Source: Candidatus Nealsoniibacteriota bacterium (lineage in GTDB: Bacteria; Patescibacteriota; Minisyncoccia; Minisyncoccales; GWA2-38-27). From it: 39,703 bases of DNA. Made by a program: the position numbers and the translations under genes. The notes beneath the pieces were generated by a model that was not told the origin of the DNA, did not search any database, and was given only the letters and a program-made list of their open reading frames with translations. Below are positions 6,970-13,593 of the stretch, piece after piece. The stretch covers positions 1 through 39,703 of the forward strand of contig JAUWYA010000005.1 of assembly GCA_030616085.1 (NCBI GenBank), written 5' to 3'. Within the stretch, counting starts at the first letter, position 1, and the number at the start of each line of letters is the position of its first letter.

Positions 6970-7055
6970 AAAACAAGTTTTTCAAATCGTGGGGTTTGGG
7001 CGCGGTGAACTCCAAAGGAGTTCAAAGGGGGAAACGATTTGAAAAATTTCGTTTT
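6970..7055 (-). repeat. Structured 86-nt repeat, copy 1 (after rnhB)
   Basis: Long outer arms (about 20 bases, imperfect; the inner TCAAATCGT/ACGATTTGA part is perfect) enclose conserved GGGGTTTGGGCGCGGT on one side and AAAGGGGGAA on the other, and an inner hairpin GAACTCC-AAA-GGAGTTC (7007-7023). A second copy lies at 29543-29627. The inner stem differs between copies at paired positions while pairing is kept. Confidence 0.85.
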
Positions 7056-7061
7056 CGGAGC

Positions 7062-7679
7062 TTAACTCACTTTAAAGCTCTTTCTATGAATTTTACAAAA
7101 ACCACATTGTTTTATTATTTGCCTATGAAGTTTAGTTGGATATCCTTTATGTCTGTCAAAAGCATACTTGGGATATTTCTTATGATATCTTAGCATCATT
7201 CTATCCCTGGTAACCTTAGCCACAATTGAAGCTGCAGCGCAAGAAGAAACTTTTTCATCTGCTTTTATTATTGATTTCTGAGAAACATCTAAATTTATGC
7301 TAAAATTCCCATCAATAAGAAGAAAATCAGCATTTGAACACTTTCTCTCTAAATTCCTTACCGCCCTCCTCATTGCCAACTTTGTTGCTTCAAGAATGTT
7401 AATTCTGTCAATAACCTTTTCTGAAGCTCGTCCTATCCCCCACTCTACGTTTGGATTTTCTTTCAATATTTCATAAATCTCTTCTCGTCTCTTTGGTGTA
7501 AGCTTTTTGGAATCTTTAATTAAAATGGAAGAGAACTGTCCTCTTCCATTCTTAAAACAAACTGCGGCAGCAACTACAGAAGCCGCTAATGGTCCTCTTC
7601 CAACCTCATCAATTCCCACAACTATTTTATATCCCTTTTTCCATAATCTCTTCTCTTCTCTAAAATTAGGGTATTTCAT
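7062..7679 (-). CDS. rnhB: Ribonuclease HII
   Basis: Removes RNA from RNA-DNA hybrids and single misinserted ribonucleotides. It has 205 residues, typical. The N-terminal signature GIDEVGRGPLAASVVAAAV (~22-40) carries the first catalytic Asp-Glu pair. LLIDGNF (~116) holds the third carboxylate, and the RNase HII-type SIIKADEKVSSCAAASIVAK (~132-151) follows with the last Asp. The start ATG at 7679 lies 21 bases from the divergent promoter of the accessory cassette. The structured 86-nt repeat begins six bases after the stop. Confidence 0.96.
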   Translation of the reverse strand: MKYPNFREEKRLWKKGYKIVVGIDEVGRGPLAASVVAAAVCFKNGRGQFSSILIKDSKKLTPKRREEIYEILKENPNVEWGIGRASEKVIDRINILEATKLAMRRAVRNLERKCSNADFLLIDGNFSINLDVSQKSIIKADEKVSSCAAASIVAKVTRDRMMLRYHKKYPKYAFDRHKGYPTKLHRQIIKQCGFCKIHRKSFKVS

Positions 7680-7699
7680 TCCTCTATTTTACCAAATTA

Positions 7700-7728
7700 T
7701 TGACAAATCCTCAACTCTATGCTAAATT
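7700..7728 (+). promoter_or_regulatory. Promoter of cassette gene 1
   Basis: TTGACA, 17-base spacer ending in TGC, TAAATT. The bases after it (ACATCTATCGTA ... AGAACCTTA) recur downstream of the next two promoters, so the three leaders are related. Confidence 0.8.
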
Positions 7729-7783
7729 ACATCTATCGTAGAAATAGAACCTTAACAACATTTTAATTGGAAGGAAAACAAAG

Positions 7784-8689
7784 ATGAATAATCAAGAAGA
7801 AAAAAAGACAGAAAAAACAGATGAAACAAAAGATACAACAACAGAAGCAACATCCAAAGATAAAGCAGATGCGCTGGTAGAAAAAACGCTTGCTGAAGAA
7901 GAAGAAAGGAAAAGACAAACAAGATCTAAGATAAAAATAGCTCTTATAGCGATGGGACTATCTTTGCTTTCAATAGTCTGTCTCTATCTGATTGCTTACA
8001 ACAATGTGATAACCAACTTTAATGACATCGCTTGTATCATCCTTGGCAGCATCATTGGTGGCATCCTTGGTGGCATGATTGGTGTTATGATCTTTAATGC
8101 TGGCGCCGTTGGTAGCATCTTCTCTGGTGGCGTCATTGGTAGCGTCATTGGCGGCATCCTTGGTGGCACCAATGGTGCTATCACTGGTTTCATCATTGGT
8201 GGCATCTTTAGTGTCATCACCGATTGCATCATTCGGAATACTATGCATGACATCAAAAAAGAAATTCATCCTGAATTGATAGCTCTTCTAAGTATTGTTT
8301 TTCTCTTACCTTTTGTTACCATATTAGTTCCTCTTTCTAAGTATCACAACCAAAATCAGATAAAGAGAGATACAATAATCTCAGAAGCACACCTTCAAAT
8401 AAAAATTTTGGAAGATGAAATAGAAATTCTCTTGCCAAGCGAGTATGATTCAGATAATTCTTATTTGGAAAAGACTCTTTTTGTTAATTATAGTTGGGAT
8501 ATGGTTGAAGAAAAAGCATGGAAAGATATAGTAATTCCTTGCCGAGAAGGAAATAAATATTGGTATAAGATAAAATTACCATCCCCGGAAAAGAAAACTA
8601 ACACTGTTGATCTTTTTCTGGTCTTCAAGCATGTTTGGGAGAACTATGAAACAACCAAAAAAATCTCTTTTCCAGATCCAAATGAATAA
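7784..8689 (+). CDS. Glycine-zipper membrane protein, cassette gene 1
   Basis: I do not recognise this 301-residue protein. Residues 1-48 are a hydrophilic Lys/Glu/Thr-rich, probably disordered, cytoplasmic segment. Then follow a hydrophobic helix (~49-71), a Gly/Ile-rich membrane block (~78-148, motifs such as GSIIGGILGGMIG, recalling glycine-zipper proteins) and another helix (~164-186). The C-terminal ~110 residues form a soluble domain shared with cassette gene 2: PLSKYHNQNQ, ILEDEIEILLPSEY, WKDIVIPCREGNKYWYKIKL and the exact end FPDPNE. GGAAGG precedes the ATG. The Gly-rich block is encoded by near-repeats of GGTGGCATCATT, so it probably grew by slippage. Function unknown; a membrane-anchored sensor or envelope protein is only a guess. 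Confidence 0.75.
   Translation: MNNQEEKKTEKTDETKDTTTEATSKDKADALVEKTLAEEEERKRQTRSKIKIALIAMGLSLLSIVCLYLIAYNNVITNFNDIACIILGSIIGGILGGMIGVMIFNAGAVGSIFSGGVIGSVIGGILGGTNGAITGFIIGGIFSVITDCIIRNTMHDIKKEIHPELIALLSIVFLLPFVTILVPLSKYHNQNQIKRDTIISEAHLQIKILEDEIEILLPSEYDSDNSYLEKTLFVNYSWDMVEEKAWKDIVIPCREGNKYWYKIKLPSPEKKTNTVDLFLVFKHVWENYETTKKISFPDPNE
8044..8205 (+). repeat. Degenerate 12-bp tandem repeats coding for Gly-rich helices
   Basis: About a dozen imperfect units of the type GGTGGCATCATT / GGTAGCGTCATT inside cassette gene 1, each coding roughly Gly-Gly/Ser-Ile/Val-Ile/Leu. Cassette gene 2 lacks this block. Confidence 0.7.
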
Positions 8690-8700
8690 AAGAAAAGCAC

Positions 8701-8732
8701 AGCCCACGATATTCTCATCATGGGCTTTTTTA
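8701..8732 (+). terminator. Terminator of cassette gene 1
   Basis: AGCCCACGAT / ATCATGGGCT (one mismatch) around ATTCTC, then six T. Confidence 0.85.
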
Positions 8733-8746
8733 TTTTGAGATGTAAA

Positions 8747-8775
8747 GTGCTGGCGGTATCGGATACCGCCAGCAC
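8747..8775. repeat. Perfect 29-base palindrome, copy 1
   Basis: Fourteen-base arms GTGCTGGCGGTATC and its exact complement around a single G, much richer in G+C than its surroundings. It lies after the terminator and ends seven bases before the -35 box of the next gene. Copy 2 (9776-9804) is identical except that the central base is C. Confidence 0.9.
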
Positions 8776-8782
8776 CAAAAAC

Positions 8783-8810
8783 TTGACATTTAAAATGAAC
8801 ATGCTAAATT
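8783..8810 (+). promoter_or_regulatory. Promoter of cassette gene 2
   Basis: TTGACA, 16-base spacer ending in TGC, TAAATT; directly downstream of the palindrome. Confidence 0.8.
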
Positions 8811-8869
8811 ACATTTATCGTAATCGTAAAAACAGAACCTTAAAATCTTAATCGGAAAGGAAAACAAAA

Positions 8870-9718
8870 ATGACAGAAAAAGAAGAAAAAACCAAACCAG
8901 AAGAAAAAAACAAAACAAAGGACACAAAAGAAACAACACATGAAGATGCTATGATAGAAGAAGCGCTTACTAAAGAAGAACCTAAAACAGAACAATCGAA
9001 TAAAGTTCTTCTTAAAGTAGCTATAAAAGAAAAAGGAATAAAAACTGAAACAAAAACCGCTCTGGGAGCAGTAATATTGCTATTGTTTTCACTGCTCTTT
9101 TTATGGATATCTGGCACTCGTAACGATTTAACAGAAAATTTTTCCTTTATTGGCTTTATCGTGGTTAATACTCTTGTCGGTGGTCTATCTTCTCTTCTAA
9201 TAGCTCGCTTTGCGGCCTGGGATAAAAATCAAAGAAGTTTTCTTTTAACTCCCCTGACCATTCTATGGTGTATTTTTTTACTACCTCCTCTTATTGGGAT
9301 AACCCCTCTTTCTAAATATCACAATTATAACCAACTGGAAAGAGATAAAAAGATCGTAGAGGTATTAGAGATAACGGTCTTAGAAGACTACATAGAGGTT
9401 CTCTTACCAAATGAACATGCTTCAGAAAGTTCTTACTTGAAAAAAGTTTTTTCTCTTGGTTTGACGAACGACACAAAAGAAATGTGGGAAGATATAGTAA
9501 TCCCATGCCGAGAAGGAGATAAATACTGGCACAAGGTAAAATTACCACTCCCGAACTGGTATAAATTGAAACTGGCTGGACGTCCGGTATCTTGGACACC
9601 AACACAAGAAAAGGATAAATATAAGAACAACACTGATAATATTTTCTTATTTTTTGATCATGCCTTTAAGGATTATGAAACAACCAAAGAAATTATTTTT
9701 CCAGATCCAAATGAATAA
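8870..9718 (+). CDS. Membrane protein, paralogue of cassette gene 1
   Basis: A 282-residue paralogue of the 7784 gene, function unknown. It keeps the charged N-terminal segment (residues 1-62), two or three hydrophobic helices (~64-82, ~92-113, ~128-146) and the C-terminal domain (PLSKYHNYNQ, VLEDYIEVLLPNEH, WEDIVIPCREGDKYWHKVKL, final FPDPNE). It lacks the Gly-rich repeat block and instead has an insertion near residues 230-258. So the membrane part has changed most, while the soluble C-terminal domain, including a Cys-Arg-Glu-Gly motif, is conserved and probably carries the function. AAGGA precedes the ATG. It has its own duplicated promoter and terminator. Confidence 0.75.
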   Translation: MTEKEEKTKPEEKNKTKDTKETTHEDAMIEEALTKEEPKTEQSNKVLLKVAIKEKGIKTETKTALGAVILLLFSLLFLWISGTRNDLTENFSFIGFIVVNTLVGGLSSLLIARFAAWDKNQRSFLLTPLTILWCIFLLPPLIGITPLSKYHNYNQLERDKKIVEVLEITVLEDYIEVLLPNEHASESSYLKKVFSLGLTNDTKEMWEDIVIPCREGDKYWHKVKLPLPNWYKLKLAGRPVSWTPTQEKDKYKNNTDNIFLFFDHAFKDYETTKEIIFPDPNE

Positions 9719-9729
9719 AAGAAAAGCAC

Positions 9730-9761
9730 AGCCCACGATATTCTCATCGTGGGCTTTTTTA
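9730..9761 (+). terminator. Terminator of cassette gene 2
   Basis: AGCCCACGAT / ATCGTGGGCT, perfect ten-base stem, ATTCTC loop, then T run. Confidence 0.88.
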
Positions 9762-9775
9762 TTTTGAGATGTAAA

Positions 9776-9804
9776 GTGCTGGCGGTATCCGATACCGCCA
9801 GCAC
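9776..9804. repeat. Perfect 29-base palindrome, copy 2
   Basis: Same arms as 8747-8775 with C instead of G at the centre, the change expected if the palindrome flips. It ends seven bases before the next -35 box. Confidence 0.9.
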
Positions 9805-9811
9805 CAAAAAC

Positions 9812-9839
9812 TTGACATTTAAAATGAACGTGCTAAACT
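9812..9839 (+). promoter_or_regulatory. Promoter of cassette gene 3
   Basis: TTGACA, 16-base spacer ending in TGC, TAAACT; part of the 205-bp duplication. Confidence 0.75.
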
Positions 9840-9900
9840 ACATCTATCGTACGTAAAAACAGAACCTTAAAATTTTAATTAAATCAGAAGGGAGAAAGAA

Positions 9901-10269
9901 ATGACAAAAAAGAAAACTAAAGCAGTTCTTGAAAAAGAAAACAAAAATTTATCGAAGCAAAACCAAAAACTGGAGGAAACAGAAGAAAAGCTAAGAACAA
10001 CTCTTGCTGATCTTACTAGTAAAAATCAGGCCTTAACAAACTGTTACGAAGCATTGAAATCAAACAGAGGAGTACTCCAGAGAGATCGAGATCATCTTTT
10101 CACTCAAAAAGAAGAACTAAAACAAAATAATAGAACTCAACAAGAGGAAATAATAGCGCTGGCGAGAGAAGTACAAAACAAAGACAGCCAACTGGAAAAA
10201 AAAGTCGAAAGGGAAGAAACACTTATAGAAACCGTATCCAATCTTGCCTGTCACTTAGGACGACCATAA
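9901..10269 (+). CDS. Coiled-coil protein, cassette gene 3
   Basis: I do not recognise this 122-residue protein. Apart from a basic start (MTKKKTKA) it is almost entirely one predicted coiled coil (residues ~8-115), with repeated Leu/Glu/Lys/Gln/Asn heptads, one Cys at ~43 and a second near the C terminus. There is no signal peptide or membrane helix. AGGGAG lies about seven bases before ATG. It shares promoter and leader with the two upstream membrane proteins but no coding similarity, so it may be coexpressed with them; any physical interaction is speculation. It could equally be unrelated cargo that acquired the promoter by duplication. Confidence 0.7.
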   Translation: MTKKKTKAVLEKENKNLSKQNQKLEETEEKLRTTLADLTSKNQALTNCYEALKSNRGVLQRDRDHLFTQKEELKQNNRTQQEEIIALAREVQNKDSQLEKKVEREETLIETVSNLACHLGRP

Positions 10270-10300
10270 CAGGAAAAAACAAACATCCAAAAAAAATCTT

Positions 10301-10328
10301 GCCCTGTAGTTTAACTATAGGGCTTTTT
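10301..10328 (+). terminator. Terminator closing the accessory cassette
   Basis: GCCCTGTAGT / ACTATAGGGC (one G-U) around TTA, followed by five T. Confidence 0.85.
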
Positions 10329-10330
10329 AC

Positions 10331-10359
10331 TTGCATCATAATTTCTAACAAGGTAAAAT
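10331..10359 (+). promoter_or_regulatory. Promoter of the dnaE operon
   Basis: TTGCAT at 10331-10336, 17-base spacer, TAAAAT at 10354-10359. A start near 10366 would leave a ~54-base leader containing the hairpin at 10379-10409. Confidence 0.65.
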
Positions 10360-10378
10360 AATATAATTATGAAGTTCA

Positions 10379-10409
10379 CCCTCACTACCAAATAAATTTG
10401 GTGTGAGGG
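10379..10409 (+). promoter_or_regulatory. Leader hairpin enclosing the dnaE ribosome-binding site
   Basis: CCCTCAC / GTGAGGG plus ACCAAA / TTTGGT with one bulged base and a TAAA loop. The only Shine-Dalgarno-like bases before dnaE (GAGGG, 10405-10409) lie in the 3' arm, so the fold would hide them. Confidence 0.65.
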
Positions 10410-10419
10410 CAAGCCCATT

Positions 10420-13400
10420 ATGCCAAAATTCACACATCTTCACGTCCATAGTCATTACTCCTTGCTTGACGGTCTGCCCAAGATTGATCAACTCTTAGAT
10501 CGGGTTAAAGAATTAGGAATGGATTCTGTTGCTTTGACTGACCATGGAGTTTTGTATGGAGCAGTAGAATTCTATAAAAAAGCAAAGCAAAGAGGAATCA
10601 AGCCGATTATTGGCTGCGAGGTCTATACTGCTTTTGAAAGAATGAACCAGAAAAGACCAAATGTAGATGATAAAAGATACCATCTGATCCTGCTGGCCAA
10701 AAACGAAGAAGGTTATAAAAACTTAGTTCAACTTGTTACTAAAGCCCACTTAGAGGGCTTTTATTATAAGCCAAGGGTAGATGACAAGCTCTTAGCAAAA
10801 CATTCAAAAGGCCTGATTGCTCTAAGCGGCTGTCTGGCTGGAAGAATCCCGCGATTAATCCAGTCAAAGAACTTTGAACAAGCTGAAATGTTAGCACAAA
10901 AATATCAGGATATCTTTGGCAAAGATAATTTTTATTTAGAAATACAACATCATCCAAAGATTCCACAACAAGAAACTACTAATAATCAACTAATTAATAT
11001 TTCCGAGAAATACGGTATTCCTTTGGTAGCAACTAACGATACTCATTATCTAAAACCAGAAGATGCTGAAGCCCAAGACATTCTAATGTTAATTAACACT
11101 GGCGCTAATCCTAATGACCCGGAACGGATAACTATTAAATCAGATGATTTCTCCTTGAGAAGCTCTGAAGAAATGGAACAAGTGTTTAAACGTGTTCCAG
11201 AAGCCATTGAAAATACTCAGAAAATTACACAGGCATGTAATTTTGAACTTAAGCTTGGAGAAACAAAACTGCCTTGTTTTGAAGTGCCTAATGGTAAAAC
11301 CCCTGACGAATATCTTGAAGAACTCTGCAAACAAGGATTAAAAAGACGCTTTAAAGATAACCTGAATAAAGAAATTACAGATAGATTAAATTATGAGATT
11401 TCTATTATTAAACAAACCGGTTTTGCATCCTACTTTTTAATTGTTCAGGACTTTGTTAACTGGGCTAAACAGCAAAGAATTGTTGTTGGTCCAGGAAGAG
11501 GCTCAGCGCCAGGTTCTTTAGTTTCCTATTTATTAAACATCACTAATGTTGACCCTATTAAAAACAATCTTTTGTTTGAAAGATTCTTAAATCCTGAAAG
11601 AATATCAATGCCTGATATTGATCTTGATTTTACTGACAGAAGAAGGGATGAAGTTATAAACTACGTTGCTCAAAAATACGGAAAAGACAAGGTTGCTCAA
11701 ATAATTACTTTTGGAACAATGGCTGCCAGGGCTGTAATTAGAGATGTTGGCCGCGCTTTAGGCTATGCTTATCCTTATTGCGACCAGATTGCAAAAATGA
11801 TTCCTCTTGGCTTCAACTTAGATGAAACCTTAAAAAAAATTGATGAATTCAAAAACATTTATCAAACTGACGAACAAGCTGAAAGATTAATTAATTTAGC
11901 GAAAAAACTGGAAGGAGTAGCCCGCCACGCTTCAACTCATGCTTGCGGAGTAGTAATATCTGATCAGCCGCTTTCTGATTTAATACCTCTCCAGCGTCCT
12001 ACGCAAAACGAGGAAAGCGTTGTTACCCAATACGAAATGCATTCAATTGAAGATTTAGGACTTTTAAAAATGGATCTTCTAGGCCTGAAGAACCTAACTA
12101 TTATAGAAGATACCTTGTCACGAATATATGTTCTTAGGAACGGACTTAAAGTGGATATTGACAACATTCCTTTAGATAACAAAGAAGTATTTAAAACTTT
12201 GCAAAAAGGCAATACAAAAGCTATATTTCAACTGGAAGGCGATAGCATGACAAGATATCTAAAACAATTAAAGCCCACTGAATTTGAAGACATCGTAGCT
12301 ATGGTTGCTCTTCATAGACCAGGCCCTATGCAATTCATCCCTGACTATATTGCCAGAAAACATAAAAAGCAAAGAATAGAATACCTGCATCCAAAACTAA
12401 AACCAATATTAGAAAAAACCCAGGGTATTTGCATATATCAGGAACAATTAATGCAAATTGCCAAAGATTTAGCCGGATTCAGTTTAGCTGAAGCTGATGT
12501 TTTAAGAAAGGCTGTTGGGAAAAAAATCATTAAGCTTCTTCATCAACAGGAAGAAAAATTCATCAAAGGAGTGATTAATAATGGAATTGACAAGAAGATT
12601 GCTATAAAATTATGGCAATGGATTCTTCCTTTTGCCCAATATGGCTTTAACCGCAGTCACTCTGCATCTTATGCAACAATTGCTTATCAGACAGCTTATT
12701 TAAAAACTCTTTATCCAGTTGAATTTATGGCTGCTGCTTTAACTTCTGAAAAAACAGATGTTGAAAGAATTGCTGCTTTAATTGACGAATGCAAGAAAAT
12801 GAAAATTGAAGTTTTGCCTCCAGATATTAATGAAAGCTTAAAAAACTTTACAGTAGTGTCTGAAGAGAGTAAGATAAGATTTGGGCTCCTGGCTATTAAA
12901 AATGTTGGTGAAAATATAATTGATGTAATTGTTGAAGAAGTAAAAAATAATGGCAGTTTTAAAAGTGTTGAAGATTTTGTTGAAAGGATTAATTCTAAAG
13001 ATTTAAATAGAAAGTCGTTAGAGAGTTTGATTAAAGCCGGCGCCCTTGATGAATTTGCCGAGAGGAACAAATTGTTGCATAATTTAGAAAGATTGCTAGA
13101 ATGGTCAAAAGAGACGCAAAAAAGCAGAATGAGCGGCCAAAAAGGTCTTTTTGATGGAGACAGCTTTAGCAATGATATAAAGTTGGAGCAAGCTGTTCCA
13201 GCTACAAACTTTGAAAAATTAAGCTGGGAAAAAGAACTCTTAGGCCTTTACGTTACATCTCATCCATTAGAAGATTTCAGAGAAATTTTAGAGAAAAAAA
13301 CCTTATCTCTTGTTAATATTGAAGATGGCTTGAAAAATACCAGTGTTAGGGTCGGAGGCATTATATCTGGAATTAAAAAAATCATTACCAGAAATGGAAA

Positions 13401-13593
13401 GCCAATGCTTTTTGTAAAATTAGAAGATTTAACTGATAAAGCCGAGGTTGTTGTTTTCCCAGGAGTCATTGAAAGAAATCCTACTGTTTTCCAGGAAAAT
13501 AAAATTGTCTTTATCACAGGAAGAATTGATAATAGAGATAATATACCAAAAGTAATAGCAAATGAAGTTGAAGAAATAATATATGAAACTTGA
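10420..13593 (+). CDS. dnaE: DNA polymerase III alpha subunit
   Basis: Replicative polymerase, 1057 residues (E. coli DnaE has 1160). The N-terminal PHP domain begins HLHVHSHYSLLDGL and includes ALTDHGVLYGA. The polymerase core has GPGRGSAPGSLVSYLL (~353-368) and PDIDLDF with Asp 399, 401 and 403; a third catalytic Asp is D552 (KMDLLGLKNL). Fingers and HhH regions follow. The OB-fold near ~960-1010 (VRVGGIISGIKKIITRNGKP) binds single-stranded DNA. The end FPGVIERN ... EVEEI is normal. It heads an operon with thrS, a membrane protein and miaB-miaA. The Shine-Dalgarno is weak and lies within a hairpin. It overlaps thrS by 11 bases. Confidence 0.97.
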   Translation: MPKFTHLHVHSHYSLLDGLPKIDQLLDRVKELGMDSVALTDHGVLYGAVEFYKKAKQRGIKPIIGCEVYTAFERMNQKRPNVDDKRYHLILLAKNEEGYKNLVQLVTKAHLEGFYYKPRVDDKLLAKHSKGLIALSGCLAGRIPRLIQSKNFEQAEMLAQKYQDIFGKDNFYLEIQHHPKIPQQETTNNQLINISEKYGIPLVATNDTHYLKPEDAEAQDILMLINTGANPNDPERITIKSDDFSLRSSEEMEQVFKRVPEAIENTQKITQACNFELKLGETKLPCFEVPNGKTPDEYLEELCKQGLKRRFKDNLNKEITDRLNYEISIIKQTGFASYFLIVQDFVNWAKQQRIVVGPGRGSAPGSLVSYLLNITNVDPIKNNLLFERFLNPERISMPDIDLDFTDRRRDEVINYVAQKYGKDKVAQIITFGTMAARAVIRDVGRALGYAYPYCDQIAKMIPLGFNLDETLKKIDEFKNIYQTDEQAERLINLAKKLEGVARHASTHACGVVISDQPLSDLIPLQRPTQNEESVVTQYEMHSIEDLGLLKMDLLGLKNLTIIEDTLSRIYVLRNGLKVDIDNIPLDNKEVFKTLQKGNTKAIFQLEGDSMTRYLKQLKPTEFEDIVAMVALHRPGPMQFIPDYIARKHKKQRIEYLHPKLKPILEKTQGICIYQEQLMQIAKDLAGFSLAEADVLRKAVGKKIIKLLHQQEEKFIKGVINNGIDKKIAIKLWQWILPFAQYGFNRSHSASYATIAYQTAYLKTLYPVEFMAAALTSEKTDVERIAALIDECKKMKIEVLPPDINESLKNFTVVSEESKIRFGLLAIKNVGENIIDVIVEEVKNNGSFKSVEDFVERINSKDLNRKSLESLIKAGALDEFAERNKLLHNLERLLEWSKETQKSRMSGQKGLFDGDSFSNDIKLEQAVPATNFEKLSWEKELLGLYVTSHPLEDFREILEKKTLSLVNIEDGLKNTSVRVGGIISGIKKIITRNGKPMLFVKLEDLTDKAEVVVFPGVIERNPTVFQENKIVFITGRIDNRDNIPKVIANEVEEIIYET

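Larger units (their letters stand above)
8645..8852 (+). repeat. ~205-bp duplicated unit junction, copy 1
   Basis: Runs from the last codons of gene 1 through terminator, 29-base palindrome, promoter and leader of gene 2. It matches 9674-9878 closely at an offset of 1029 bases. The duplication joins the 3' end of one gene to the control region of the next. Confidence 0.9.
9674..9878 (+). repeat. ~205-bp duplicated unit junction, copy 2
   Basis: Second copy of 8645-8852. It places the same promoter and leader in front of an unrelated coiled-coil gene. Confidence 0.9.

Noticed and set aside
7970-8269. Minus-strand ORF rich in NDATKDATND repeats
   Set aside because: It is the mirror of the 12-bp repeats that code the Gly-rich helices on the plus strand; there is no ribosome site and the plus-strand gene has full expression signals.
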